Below are positions 22,985-33,473 of a DNA stretch of 64,000 bases, one piece after another. Source of the stretch: Rhabdophis nuchalis (Eukaryota; Chordata; Lepidosauria; Squamata; Natricidae). A model generated the notes under the pieces. The model saw only the letters and a list, made by a program, of their open reading frames with translations, had not been told where the DNA came from and did not search any database. How positions within the stretch are numbered: the stretch's first letter is position 1; each line of letters starts with the position of its first letter. Location of the stretch: NCBI GenBank assembly GCA_039707465.1, contig CM077647.1, positions 47,828,110-47,892,109 on the forward strand. Reading direction: 5' to 3'. A program made the translations under genes and the position numbers.

Positions 22985-23395
22985 TTGTTTAAAAAATTTA
23001 TTGGCCACCAATCTTACCTTAAGGTACCTCTGGGCAGCTTACAGTCAAAAACAAATATATACATTAAAATATTAAATAAATTAAAAGCAAGAATTAAAAA
23101 GCAAGGATACATGGGGAGGGCAGGGGCAGAATGGGGGAGGTGAGATCTGTTATTACTCGATCATCCACCTCCATTATATTGTTGACCCAGTGGGACCCTG
23201 GGTCTTTACAAAACAATAGGATAGTTGGTACCAACTGCACATCGAGGGGCAAGATATTCCAGAAGGCAGGAAGAAACAGCAGAGAAGGTTCTCCTCCTGG
23301 ATCCTGCCAGCTGGAATTCATCAGAATTTTGGAGAGGGTGTTATCGGGTAGGAAGGAAACAGATACATTTGAGTTGTGAAAATGATGCCTTACTG
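22985..23395 (-). mobile_element. L2-like LINE 3' end, old, unit A
   Basis: The plus strand reads aaatttattggccaccaatc and then ggtacctctgggcagcttac, a LINE-type 3' UTR in reverse. A decayed C-terminal frame (SSWQDPGGEPSLLFLPAFWN) resembles TPRGRAFSVAGPALWN of the L2 elements here. Confidence 0.55.
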
Positions 23396-23410
23396 GGAGA
23401 TTTTATTCTA

Positions 23411-23489
23411 AGACAGACAGACAGACAGGAGGGGGAGGGGGAGGGGGAGGAGGGGGGACGAGAAGTAGGAAGAGGAAGAGGAAGAAGAA
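23411..23489 (+). repeat. purine-rich (GACA)n / G-rich tract, unit A
   Basis: (GACA)n is followed by five G runs of five or six separated by single or paired bases, then GAA/GGA-rich DNA. It has the composition for G-quadruplex or triplex formation on the plus strand. Confidence 0.8.
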
Positions 23490-23603
23490 TAAAAAAGTAG
23501 ATGTTCCAGAGTTGGAATTATTACATATTTTAGGCAAGTAATTCTAATTTAAAGAAATAGGAGTTTATTGTATTATTAACTCCTAGCTGCGAAATTAAGA
23601 ATT

Positions 23604-23741
23604 TATTTATTTATTTATTCAAATTTATACCCCGCCCTCCTCTTTGTTAGGACCCAGGGCGGCGCACAGGCATTATTTAAAAACCACAATAAATACAATA
23701 TACAACATTAAAATATATTAAATTATTTACCCGTGCTAAAA
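23604..23741 (-). mobile_element. L2 3'-end patch at the A/B junction
   Basis: 138 bp: a (TTTA)n tail, then ataccccgccctcctctttg and further L2 3' UTR, cut off at cccgtgctaaaa. Its tail starts exactly where unit A ends and its truncation point meets the start of unit B. The right end of unit C continues into different DNA at this point. Confidence 0.8.
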
Positions 23742-24971
23742 AACAGATTTTCTTCCAAATCAATCCACTTCCAGATTCATACATTCATTTCCAGCAAAGT
23801 GACTGTTGAATTCTGATTTTTCCCTTCCAGGAAAGAACTTCAATTGCCTCCCTGGAACAAAGACATATAGGTAGCCATCATCAACATATTACTAATTTAT
23901 TCCAGGCCAACAGATGGCCTTACTTAGTGGCCTATATAAAGATACTTAACTATTAGGAGAAAAGGGATGAACCTTGTGCCATATCAAATTGGACCATCCA
24001 ACGACTTTACTAGTTCCCATCACTAAGTGGAACAGATTGTTTAGCAAGCAAAAAGATTACTACAATACAATGCAGTGCTCTCCAAGCCTCCACATTAGGT
24101 CTAGAAACAGACCCATTTATTTCAAATAATATTTTTTATTTTTATTCCCATTTATCTGCATGTATCGGAGAAGACCATTTTTCTGCTTTATATGGTCAAT
24201 TTAGTTCTCATACAGACTTGCAGCTACATGAAGCCTCCTTGTTCCACTAGCTTCCAGTGTCATGCTCCAAACTTAAAACCATAATTAAGCAGTTTAAAAT
24301 ATGAAAAGCCGTGGATCATATCTCATTATTTATAAACAGCAATGTGGAGTTGTGGGCCCCAGTGCTGGCTTCTCTTTTTACCATAATAGATCACTTCACC
24401 AGAGTTCCCTAGACTGAGTCTTAGTTATCATAATTCCAATATTCAAGAAAGGTTAAAAAAAAAAACTGTCCTACCAGCTTCTACCCAGTTCTATTCTGTA
24501 GAATCACATTAACAAAATGCATGCTAAACATATTAAATGTTTAAACTTGATAAAATCTGAAACCACTTTAGATTTTCAAGCCTCTGTATGCCCAAATATT
24601 TACCTGGATTATGCATCTAAAAATAAGGAAATTTAACTATTAAGTTAATTGTTTTGATTTAAAGTACAGTTTATATCTGTAATTAATTTGGAACAAAACC
24701 TCTAACAGAACTGCTATCTGGGCTCTACTAGTAAAACATCAACTCTCTATTTCCATTTTTGGTGATCTAAGTGATGTTGTGGCTGAACTCTGGTAAACTA
24801 AATGGCTTTTGGTACATGAGGCTCTACCAGCATCCCGGACTTTGGCCCACCAGTTAATAACAGACATGGTTTGCCACTGCCTTTGGTCAGCCTTTATATT
24901 CTGACAGTGAATTTGATAATTAAAAAGCATCTTTGCATATTTTTTCTGTTGCAATCACATTTTATTAAGTA
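23742..24971. other. unit B left spacer
   Basis: Matches 7,726-8,952 of unit A with scattered changes. No gene recognised. Confidence 0.6.
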
Positions 24972-25081
24972 CTAGCTATACCCGGCCACGCGTTGCTGTG
25001 GCCTAGTCTGGTTAAATGGCTAACCAATCTGTGTGTAGATCTACACCTGCACATATACACCCAACCACCATATAAGCCCCA

Positions 25082-25264
25082 ACCTACCTACCTACTGTAT
25101 TTCTCCCTCTCTGTCTATCCCTCTACCTACCTATCTACTGTATTTCTCCCTATCTATCTATCCATCCCCCTACCTATGTACCTACCTACCTACCTACTAT
25201 ATTTCTTCCTTTCTCCCTCTACCTACCTACCTACCTACCTACCTACTCTTTCTTTCTTTCTTTC

Positions 25265-25312
<48 letters not shown>

Positions 25313-25405
25313 TGTATCTATCTATCTATCTATCTATCCACCTACCTACCTACCTACCTACATACATACATACATACCTACCTTATTTCTGCCTCTCTAT
25401 CTATC
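25082..25405 (+). repeat. compound tetranucleotide array, unit B
   Basis: Blocks of (CTAC)n, (CTAT)n, (CTTT)n and (CATA)n inside the Helitron. The array is 8 bp shorter than in unit C. Confidence 0.9.
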
Positions 25406-25407
25406 CC

Positions 25408-26092
25408 TTGGGGGTCATCTAGTCCAACTCCCTGCTAGGCAGGAAGCCCTATACCCATGATGGCGAACCTATGGCACGGGTGCCACAGGTGGCACTCAAA
25501 ACCATTTCTTAGGCCACTCGAGGCATTGCCCTGTCAGCTTCAGTTTGTATGTGTGCCCTGGCCAGCTGATTTAGGCCTTCTTTTGAGGCCATTTTTTGCC
25601 CTCTGGAGGTGGGGGAAGGCTGTTTTCACCCTCCCCAGGCTCCTATAAACCCTCTGGAGCCTGGGGATGACGTAAAAAGCATGCCAAATGCAGGGGGTCA
25701 TGCACATAGCATTATGGATGTGGCACACCTGTGCACATCGCCCCTGCACTCCCCCTGCTATTGGCAAGTGAGCCAAAAAAGGTTAGCCATCACTGCCCTA
25801 TACCATTTCAGACTAATGGCTATCCAACATCTTCTTGAAGACTTCCAGTGTTGGGGCATTCACAACTTCTGGAGGCAAGCTGTTCCACTGATTAATTGTT
25901 CTAACTGTCAGGAAATTTCTCCTCAGTTCTAAGTTGCTTCTCTCCTTGATTAGTTTCCACCCATTGCTTCTTGTCCTGCCCCCAGGTGCCTTGGAGAATA
26001 GCTTGACTCCCTCTTCTTTGTGGCAACCCCTGAAATATTGGAAGGCTGCTATCCTGTCTCCCCTAATCCCTCTTTTATTAAACTGTATTTCT
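25408..26092 (-). mobile_element. CR1-type LINE 3' end, split by hAT, unit B
   Basis: The minus strand encodes RSNGWKLIKERSNLELRRNF and INQWNSLPPEVV, the typical C-terminus of CR1/L3-like reverse transcriptases. The terminal gtcatctagtccaactccctgc fits the CR1 3' UTR. The hAT MITE at 25,455-25,795 interrupts it. Confidence 0.8.
25455..25795. mobile_element. hAT MITE nested in CR1, unit B
   Basis: Inner termini tgatggcgaacct and aggttagccatca (with one mismatch) are inverted, and the right end is ...catcactg. Exact 8-bp duplications ccctatac lie at 25,447-25,454 and 25,796-25,803. 341 bp without transposase. Removing it rejoins the CR1 3' UTR. Confidence 0.9.
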
Positions 26093-26127
26093 CCCTGTCT
26101 CTCTATTCCCCTATCCACCTACCTACT

Positions 26128-26491
26128 GTAATACAATAATACAATAGCAGAGTTGGAAGGGACCTTGGAGGTCATCTAGTCCAACCCTGCTGCTCAAGCA
26201 GGAGACCCTATGCCATTTCAGACAAATGGTTTTCCAGTCTCTTCTCTCTTCAGTGTTGGGGCATCCATAACTTCTGGTGGCAAGATGTTCCACTGGTTAA
26301 TAGTTCTCACTGCCAGGAAATTTGCCCTCAGTTCTAGGTTGCTTCTCTCCTTGATTAGTTTCCACCCATTGCTTCTTGTTCTGCCCTCGGGTGCCTTGGA
26401 GAATAGCTGGACTCCCTCTTCTTTGGGGCAACCCCTGAGATATTGGAAGGCTGCTATCATGCCTTCCCTAGTCCCTCTTTTATTAAACTGT
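26128..26491 (-). mobile_element. second CR1-type 3' end, unit B
   Basis: A separate copy of the same LINE end, with the canonical tail taatacaataatacaatagc plus agagttggaagggacctt on the plus strand. Minus-strand wording (LELRANFLAVRTINQWNILPPEV) differs from the first copy, so it is an independent insertion and not a duplication. Confidence 0.8.
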
Positions 26492-26934
26492 ATTTGCTGT
26501 CAGATGGGTGATTCTTTGTTACAGTTTGGTTCAGTTAGTATTAAACAGTTTAAAGCAGCTGCCTGCCTCCTTTTTTTTTTACCTCAGAGAACAGTCCTGA
26601 GCAGAATTCCCCCCCCCCTCTATGGGCCACCTGGGAGTTTGCTGTCCTCTGTGCCTTTTTGGCCCCAAGAGGCCGCCGTATGAGGCCTTTTTCAACACTG
26701 GCAGTTGAAAAGCAGTTTGATGGGCGTGGCTACAGGGTTGTTTACACACATTCAGTGGGTACATTTTTTGGGTCTAATTTGTACACAACTCACGCGTGCT
26801 AGGCACAAAATGATTAGCTATTCTATTATCGGAGGTCCTTGGCTACGTTGTGTCAAAATTTGAGGAAAATTGGTCCAGTACTTTTTGAGATTAGTGGATT
26901 CGTACAAACTATTTTACATTTTTATTTATATAGA

Positions 26935-27520
26935 TTGTAAAATACAAACTACCAAAGTAAATAAGAGGACAATGAGGAGGGAAGTGGAAAGGGAGAAGAA
27001 AGGTGAGGAAAAATAGGGAAAGAAAAAGAAAGATTGACTTCCGACTCTCTGTTACAGCAGAATAAGACAAACAGCATTTTGCTTTTTCATAATAGTATGA
27101 ACAAGTCATTTCTATAAAGATCTATTAAATCTGTAAAACCCAAAGTCAAAATTTCATTCTTTTCCACATCAAATACAAAGTTCAAAAGTGATTACCAAAT
27201 GGAAACAAAAGTACTTATGTTCTTTTTTCTTGAAGGACAAGATATATAGAATAAATCAATGTATCATCACAAATTTAACTGAATTTAATCCCTGAAGTTT
27301 ATTAGACTTTAGTGTACTTTAGCAGACATTACAAATTCCACACTTGCAATCTACTATGATACGTTGTGGAAACACTAACTGAGATTGTATATACTGAGAG
27401 CAATGCCATTTGTCCTAGTAAAAAAATATATATATATTGCTGTAAATTATGATAATTATAATAACTTGTAAGATGCACAGAGTCATCTTATAGGAGAAAT
27501 GGGCCACATAAAGATGTAAT
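26935..27520. other. spacer between Helitron and Gypsy, unit B
   Basis: Continues unit A's 8,953-9,543. A short (TA)n near 27,427 is longer than in unit A. No gene seen. Confidence 0.6.
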
Positions 27521-27898
27521 TGTCAGCCTTCGCTTGGCTGCATGCTTGGCTGCCATGGAAACGGGGAGGGTAGGGTTGGGTTAACTATGAGTGCTGGAGG
27601 AAGATGGAGCGAGTCGGTGATATCGCAAACCTAACGGTATCACATTCTATTCTGATGACTGCTCTGGATGTGATGCCCACCTGACATCGTGGAGGATATT
27701 GCATTGGACACTATTGTGGGGGTCATGGGTTATTGGGGTTGGCTTATGCTTTGATATACACGCTTCGCGCCTAAACTAGTCACTCCCTGCTTGACCTTCG
27801 TTTGCTGTTCTTCTGTATTCAGTAAAAGTAACCTTAAACATTCTGAAATATGCTTAAGTGTGGTCTTTCTTGAGTAATGGAAGAAGCGAACCCTGACA
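27521..27898 (+). mobile_element. 5' LTR, Gypsy copy B
   Basis: 378 bp, TGTCAG to CTGACA. TATA-like core at 27,755-27,758; proposed R start and self-primer at 27,782-27,792. Confidence 0.9.
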
Positions 27899-27900
27899 TA

Positions 27901-27911
27901 AAGCAGGGAGT
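27901..27911 (+). promoter_or_regulatory. self-primed primer-binding site, copy B
   Basis: aagcagggagt, perfectly complementary to 27,782-27,792. Confidence 0.6.
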
Positions 27912-27983
27912 CATTTTGCACACTCATCTCTGAGCTAACAACTTCTGTAGTGAGTGTAATAAAACCATAAAATCCGGAACCAG

Positions 27984-28900
27984 ATGTCGGAGCCCGGGAA
28001 AGAAGAACCGCTGGGAGCGGCAGCCCCTCACCCAACTGTCCTGAAAGAAGAACCAAGGTCAGTAATGGAATTATTAGATGATCTTAGCGTGGAACCTAAA
28101 CCCGAAGAAAGATCAACTCGCCATCGTTGGTCCGAGGGAGTGGAAATTAAGGGAATTGCTTTTGAAGACATTGCCCCCGGGGTCACAACCACCAGACGCC
28201 GGCAAGCCCACTCCCCGCCCCTGTGGGAAATGATAAAGGAAGAGAGGAACTTGAGAGAGATGGCAAGAGATCTAATCCGTCAAGCGGATGACAGTAAGGA
28301 AGCCCGAGAGAAAATGTGGGGGGGGATCCTACTCCTTCGGAAGGGGAAGGGAAGTTACAACAGCAAGAAACACCCCCCCCCAGGAAAAAGAGAGGGAGAT
28401 CCCCTAACCACCCACTGCTACTCCTAGGGGAGGTGCCCCAAGAGCAGCTCCACAGAGAGATCCAAGTCCTGCACCACGCAGAGTTGCAAGACTTCCCCCA
28501 CTTGGAATTAAGTTTGGGGGAAACTCTACCGAGTTGGGATTTTTTTTACTGCAAGTCAGCAACTTCGTTAAACAATTTGCCGACGATTTGTGAGGTGATG
28601 ACTCAAAGATAAGAATTGTGTCTCTGGCTCTGGAGGGTACAGCGGCCGATTGGTTACTATCATTGCATAATGATAATTCCCCTTTAATGGAGGACTTTGA
28701 TAGATTTATGACCGCTCTTAGAAGGCGGTTTGAAGACCCCCTCCTTCATAGAAAGGCACGGATTGAAATGAAGAATCTGCACCAGGGAAACAGATCAGTT
28801 CAAGTTTACACTCAACGTTTTCGTGAGCTGGCCATTTATATGCGCGGCTGGAGCATTGAAGCTCTTATCGATAATTATACTGAAGGCTTAAACCCAACTA
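27984..28900 (+). pseudogene. gag (capsid region), copy B, broken
   Basis: From the ATG the frame runs past the position of unit A's TGA (CGA here). It then leaves the ancestral frame at an eight-G run (28,318-28,325) and ends at 28,427. The capsid-like fold is in another frame from 28,618 and carries RELAIYMRGWSIEALIDN before the MITE. Confidence 0.8.
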
Positions 28901-29126
28901 CAGTGATCCCTCATTTTCCGCGGCTTCGTTGTTCGCGGCTTCCGTGATTCGCGGATTTGTAAAAAATACAGGGGGGAAAATTGCATTGGTAGGAGGCAAG
29001 CGCCACCTAGTGGTTGCTTTAAACATGTCCACCAATTCAAGTTTCCTATAGAATCCCACTTCGCGGATATCTGGTTTCCGCGGACGGGCGCGGTCCCGAT
29101 TAGCCGCGAAAAACGAGGGATTACTG
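28901..29126. mobile_element. pogo/Tigger-like MITE in gag, copy B
   Basis: 226 bp, same TA-flanked insertion point as in copy A, so it predates the duplication. Confidence 0.85.
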
Positions 29127-29337
29127 TATATATCAAGGCTGCATCAACAGACGCACGCCCGATACGCTTGAGGATTGGTTTCAACTTTCCACTGATGTAG
29201 AAATAGATCTAGCTAGAAGAAAACCCCTGTTAGATCTTGGAAAAGAAAGAGAGTGTGGGTTTTCCCCCCGCCCTCAACCTTTTGGGCGGGATTACCAAGG
29301 TGAAAGCAAAGAACGAAGATCTGTTAAGTCTCGCTCT

Positions 29338-30234
29338 AGTGCTTGCTTCCGCTGTGGAAAGGAGGGGCATTGGGCCAATAACTGCAAAATGAAACAGAAA
29401 CCCCACCCGCAGTCTTCCACTGAAGGAAAAAAGCCCGCGAAAACCCCAAGCATGCGCACGAAGCAAGTGATGTTTGGAGCGGAGCCTCTGGATCTCACTA
29501 CCAATGATCAACAGCAGAAGGTGGAGCCTGATGACTGGGACAAGGATACATCCTCCTCTGACGAGAACTGGGTGAGTTCCCATTCTGGGCCCCTTACTAT
29601 TCCTTTGCATCTTTTGGCTCCATCTACTGGCCGCAATTGTAAAATACAAGCCCTTTTAGATTCTGGCTGTTCTCGATGCCTCATCAGTCAAGACTTAGTA
29701 CAGCAAATGGGTTTTCACCTTAAAAATTTAAAGGTTCCTATTGCTTTCTGCCAAATGGATTGTACTGTAGCAGGTGGTAATCCTGCACTATATGTAACTG
29801 AACCAATTCAAGTATCTATTGGGGACACCCATCAGGAACTCATTAACTTTATTGTAGCCCCCATTGCGTACAACCCAGTCATTTTGGGTCTCAATTGGCT
29901 ACGGAAATGGAACCCACTAATTGACTGGCAGGAGGGGTGGGTTCGCATTCCTTTACCTTTGCTTCCTACTACACCCACCCAATCAACCCCGCAACACCCC
30001 GACGTGCCACCTCTGGCTGAACCAATACCTCTCAAAGAACCAGTTAACACAGGCCAGCAGGTACCCAATCTGAAAGTAATACCAGGAGAAGAAAAGATCC
30101 CAAAAGAGTATTGGGACCTTAAAGAGGTTTTTAGTGAGAAATCCTGTGACACGCTACCCCCCACCGTGCTACAGACTGCTCCATTGATTTCCTCCCGGGG
30201 GTGCAACTTCCCAAACCGTGTATTTACTCTATGA
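29338..30234 (+). pseudogene. nucleocapsid and protease, copy B
   Basis: The CCHC knuckle lies just upstream of the internal Met at 29,389. The protease has the complete segment QALLDSGCSRCLIS (missing four residues in copy A) and ILGLNWLRKW. It ends at TGA 30,232-30,234, after which the RT frame is shifted. Confidence 0.85.
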
Positions 30235-31281
30235 CACCCCGCGAAATGATTGAACTTTGCAAATTTATTGACAAAAACTTGGAAAGGGGTTTCATTGAAC
30301 CTGCTAGACCATGAGTAGCCGCCCCTGTGATGTTTAGAGAAAAGAAGAATGGCTCTCTCCGTCTTGTACAAAATTATAAATGTTTGAACACAATATGTGA
30401 GCACAACATCTACCCCCTGCCTCTCATGAAGGACATGTTAGCACATCTAGCTACAGGCAAAATTTTTACTAAGCTCGATCTCAGGGAAGCTTATTACAGA
30501 ATAAGAATTAAAGAAGGAGACGAGTGGAAAACTGCATTTAATTGCCCTTTAGGGTGCTTTCAATTTAAAGTATTACCTTTTGGCCTCCAGGGAGCGCCTT
30601 CTGTTTTTATGCAACTAATCAATGAAGTATTGCATGAGCACCTGTACAAGGGCGTTATCGTCTATCTTGATGACATCGTCACCTACATGAAAACACGTGA
30701 GGAACACGTTTAAACTAGTCCGTTCTGTTATGCGTAAACTCAGGGCGGCTGAACTTTATGCTAAACTTTCTAAGTGTGAATTTAACCAGGAGAAAATAGA
30801 CTACCTAGGGTATCGCATCTCGGCTGAAGGAATTGAGATGGATCCTGGAAAGGTCAAAGCTGTAACAGAATGGGCCCCTCCTCGTACCCGTAAGCAATTA
30901 CAAAGTTTCTTGGGTTTTGCCAACTTTTACCGCCAGTTTATCCCTTCTTTTGCTAGCATTGCTCTGCCTATCACGAACCTGCTCAAAACGAACGGGGAAA
31001 CCAAACCACGACCGGGTTCACCTTTGAACTGGACTATGGAGTGCCAAGCCGCGTTTGAGAAGCTGAAACGTTTGTTTGCAGCGGAACCGGTTCTAAAGCA
31101 TCCAGATGTCAATACACCTTTCGTGATTCAAGCTGATGCTAGCGACGTGGCTGTTGGAGCTGTCTTATTGCAATACAACCAACAAGGCCAACTACAACCC
31201 TGTGCTTACACCTCCCGTAAGTTATCCAACACTGAGAGGAGATGGGCGATTTGGGAAAAAGAGGCATTTGCTGTTCGTTGA
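30235..31281 (+). pseudogene. reverse transcriptase and RNase H, copy B
   Basis: TGA at 30,312-30,314 is shared by all copies. PFGL and YLDD boxes are both present. A one-base insertion relative to copy A creates TAA at 30,711-30,713, just after the YLDD region. RT thumb and RNase H continue from about 30,697 in the next frame to TGA at 31,279-31,281, which is in frame with the integrase that follows. Confidence 0.9.
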
Positions 31282-31287
31282 GCACTT

Positions 31288-33003
31288 ATGTCTTGGCGCC
31301 ATTTTCTAGAAGGAGCCCCTCAACCGTTTGAGGTATGGATTGATCACAAAAATTTGGAGTCGCTGACGACGTCCCGTAAACTGTCCCCAAAACAAGTGCG
31401 CTGGTCTCAATACTTCCATCGTTTCAACTTTACTCTTAAATACATCCCTGGAGGGAAAAACTTTATGGCTGATGCTCTATCCAGGCTACCTCAATATGAC
31501 AGTTCTAAACTCACGGTTGTTCAACCCGTAGTTCCGCTGTGTAGCATGGCGACCCCAGTCGTAACCAGAAGTCACTCCATTCTCCAAACTGAACCACCTG
31601 CGGAATTGATAGCTAGGATTAAGACGGAACTTCTCACCGATTGGTATTCCACACACTCTGGGGATTGTACCTTGAGAGATGATCTACCCTGGATTGGATC
31701 GAAGATTTATGTCCCCGCTACTCTGCGACCATTTGTATTGCAAAAAGCTCATGATTCCAGGCTTGCTGGACATTTTGGATTTGTAAAGACTATGCATTTA
31801 GTGAAGCGCCAGTTTTGGTGGCCTTCCCTCAAAAAGGACATTGAATCCTATATTGCCAGTTGCCCAGTCTGTGCCGCATCTAAACGTTCTCCTGGAAAAC
31901 CCCACGGTCTGCTCCAATCTGTAGCGAGGCCAGAGGCTCCTTGGAAAGAAATTTCTATGGACTTTATTGTTGATCTCCCAAGTAGCCAAGGCTCTACTGT
32001 TACATGGGTGGTTACAGATTTGTTTTCCAAACAAGTTCATTTTGTGCCATGTTCCAAAATCCCATCGGCTAAATCTTTGGCTAAGCTCTTTCTTACTCAT
32101 ATCTATCGCTTACATGGCGTCCCGAAGCATATCGTCTCAGATAGAGGTACTCAATTTATTTTGCAATTTTGGAAGGAATTTCTGAGACTGATTGGCTCCG
32201 CCCAGGGTTTAAGCTCCTCCCACCATCCGCAGACTAATGGGGCTTGCGAAAGGGCTAATTCTGTTCTGGAACAATACTTGCGTGGTTTTATAAACTTCCA
32301 ACAGGATGACTGGGCTGACCTCCTGATTCACGCTGAGGTGGCGTACAATAACTCTGTTCATAGTAGTACCGGCATGACCCCGTTCAAAATAATCTATGGT
32401 CAGGATTTGGTACCAATACCCGAGCTCCCTCACGACCCTCCCACAATTCATTCCCTCACGGATTGGAGTGCTAAACTGTCTTCTGTCTGGCCCATTATAC
32501 GAAAAACATTGGATGATGCTCATCAATCTCATAAGCTTTACGCCGACAGAAAACGAGCTGTACCTCCGCAATACAAAGTTGGAGATCGGGTATACGTCTC
32601 TACTAGATACCTGGACAGTCCTCAGAAATTCAAGAAACTAGGTCCTAAGTTTGTAGGACCTTTTACGATCACTAAGATAATCAGCTCTGTTTCTGTTAAA
32701 TTAGACCTCCCTAAAACCTATCGACGCCTCTATCCAGTTTTCCATGTCCACTTGTTGAAACCTGAACGCTTATCACATCTTCGCAAGCCTCACTCTGATG
32801 CTCCTAACCCCCTGGTGGTGGATGGACAACAACATTATGAAGTCGATGACATTTTAGACTCCAGAATGCATAGAAATAAAATACAGTACCTTGTAGTTTG
32901 GAAGGATTTTCCTCCATCCCATAACGAATGGGTGGATAAACAACACGTGAAAGCCCCGAAATTACTGAGACAATTCTATGCCAAATATCCTAACAAACCT
33001 TAA
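31288..33003 (+). CDS. integrase-chromodomain ORF, copy B (open, orphaned)
   Basis: A 571-codon open frame. Residues 1-70 are the end of RNase H. The zinc-binding motif is H155, H162, C192, C195. The catalytic triad is D225, D285, E321 with the canonical 35-residue D-E spacing. A VGPF (GPY/F-type) module is at 456-459 and the chromodomain at about 516-571. Integrase inserts the cDNA; the chromodomain guides it to chromatin. The first Met is only the first available codon after the upstream TGA, so natural expression would need a gag-pol polyprotein, which is broken here. Intact reading does not imply activity. Confidence 0.85.
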   Translation: MSWRHFLEGAPQPFEVWIDHKNLESLTTSRKLSPKQVRWSQYFHRFNFTLKYIPGGKNFMADALSRLPQYDSSKLTVVQPVVPLCSMATPVVTRSHSILQTEPPAELIARIKTELLTDWYSTHSGDCTLRDDLPWIGSKIYVPATLRPFVLQKAHDSRLAGHFGFVKTMHLVKRQFWWPSLKKDIESYIASCPVCAASKRSPGKPHGLLQSVARPEAPWKEISMDFIVDLPSSQGSTVTWVVTDLFSKQVHFVPCSKIPSAKSLAKLFLTHIYRLHGVPKHIVSDRGTQFILQFWKEFLRLIGSAQGLSSSHHPQTNGACERANSVLEQYLRGFINFQQDDWADLLIHAEVAYNNSVHSSTGMTPFKIIYGQDLVPIPELPHDPPTIHSLTDWSAKLSSVWPIIRKTLDDAHQSHKLYADRKRAVPPQYKVGDRVYVSTRYLDSPQKFKKLGPKFVGPFTITKIISSVSVKLDLPKTYRRLYPVFHVHLLKPERLSHLRKPHSDAPNPLVVDGQQHYEVDDILDSRMHRNKIQYLVVWKDFPPSHNEWVDKQHVKAPKLLRQFYAKYPNKP

Positions 33004-33096
33004 CCTCTCTCGTTTCATTTTCTGTGTTGTTGTGTGGTTTTGCCTTTTTCGTCTGTTTTACAGGACTGAACTCCCTTCTTCTGGAGGAGGTCCGGA

Positions 33097-33473
33097 TGTC
33101 AGCCTTCGCTTTGCTGCATGCTTGGCTGCCATGGAAACCGGGAGGGTGGGGGTTGGGTTAACTATGTGTGCTGGAGGAAGATGGAGTGAGTCGATGATAT
33201 CGCAAACCTAACGGTATCACATTCCATTCTGATGACTGCTCTGGACGTGATGCCCACCTGACATTGTGGAGGATATTGTATTGGACACTATTGTGGGGGT
33301 CATGGGTTATTGGGGTTGGCTTATGCTTTGATATACACACTTCGCGCCTAAACTAGTCACTCCCTGCTTGATCTTCGTTTGCTGTTCTTCTGTATTCAGT
33401 AAAAGTAACCTTAAACATTCTGAAATATGTTTAAGTGTGGTCTTTCTTGAGTAATGGAAGAAGCGAACCCTGA
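33097..33473 (+). mobile_element. 3' LTR, Gypsy copy B
   Basis: TGTCAG start; ends ccctga then ttataaat, the same altered terminus as in copy A. Self-primer copy at 33,359-33,369 is perfect here. Confidence 0.88.

Larger units (their letters stand above)
7726..23603. repeat. tandem unit A (no Helitron)
   Basis: First unit, 15,878 bp. It shares aacagattttcttcc with the other unit starts. Its Gypsy copy is the most decayed, with private nonsense changes and a 12-bp deletion in the protease. It lacks the Helitron. Confidence 0.95.
24972..26934 (-). mobile_element. non-autonomous Helitron, unit B
   Basis: On the minus strand it begins TCTATATAAATAAAAATG and ends CTAG. Upstream of the CTAG is an 8-nt spacer and a 6-bp GGCCAC/GTGGCC hairpin (24,984-25,003). 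It sits between A and T of the host with no target duplication. All four are Helitron hallmarks. Unit A has the uninterrupted site at 8,952/8,953, which fixes both ends. No Rep/helicase frame exists; the interior is microsatellite, CR1 and hAT sequence. Confidence 0.88.
27521..33473 (+). mobile_element. chromovirus Gypsy element, copy B
   Basis: Same boundaries and domain order as copy A. 5' LTR 27,521-27,898, 3' LTR 33,097-33,473. It lacks unit A's private nonsense codons and protease deletion. It shares with unit C a one-base insertion in RT and a stop in RNase H. Confidence 0.9.

Noticed and set aside
25082..25405. Regularly spaced repeats considered as CRISPR-like
   Set aside because: Unit is 4 bp with no spacers; eukaryotic microsatellite.
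24993..25460. 155-codon plus-strand frame rich in Tyr, Leu, Pro, Thr and Ser
   Set aside because: Translation of a tetranucleotide microsatellite.
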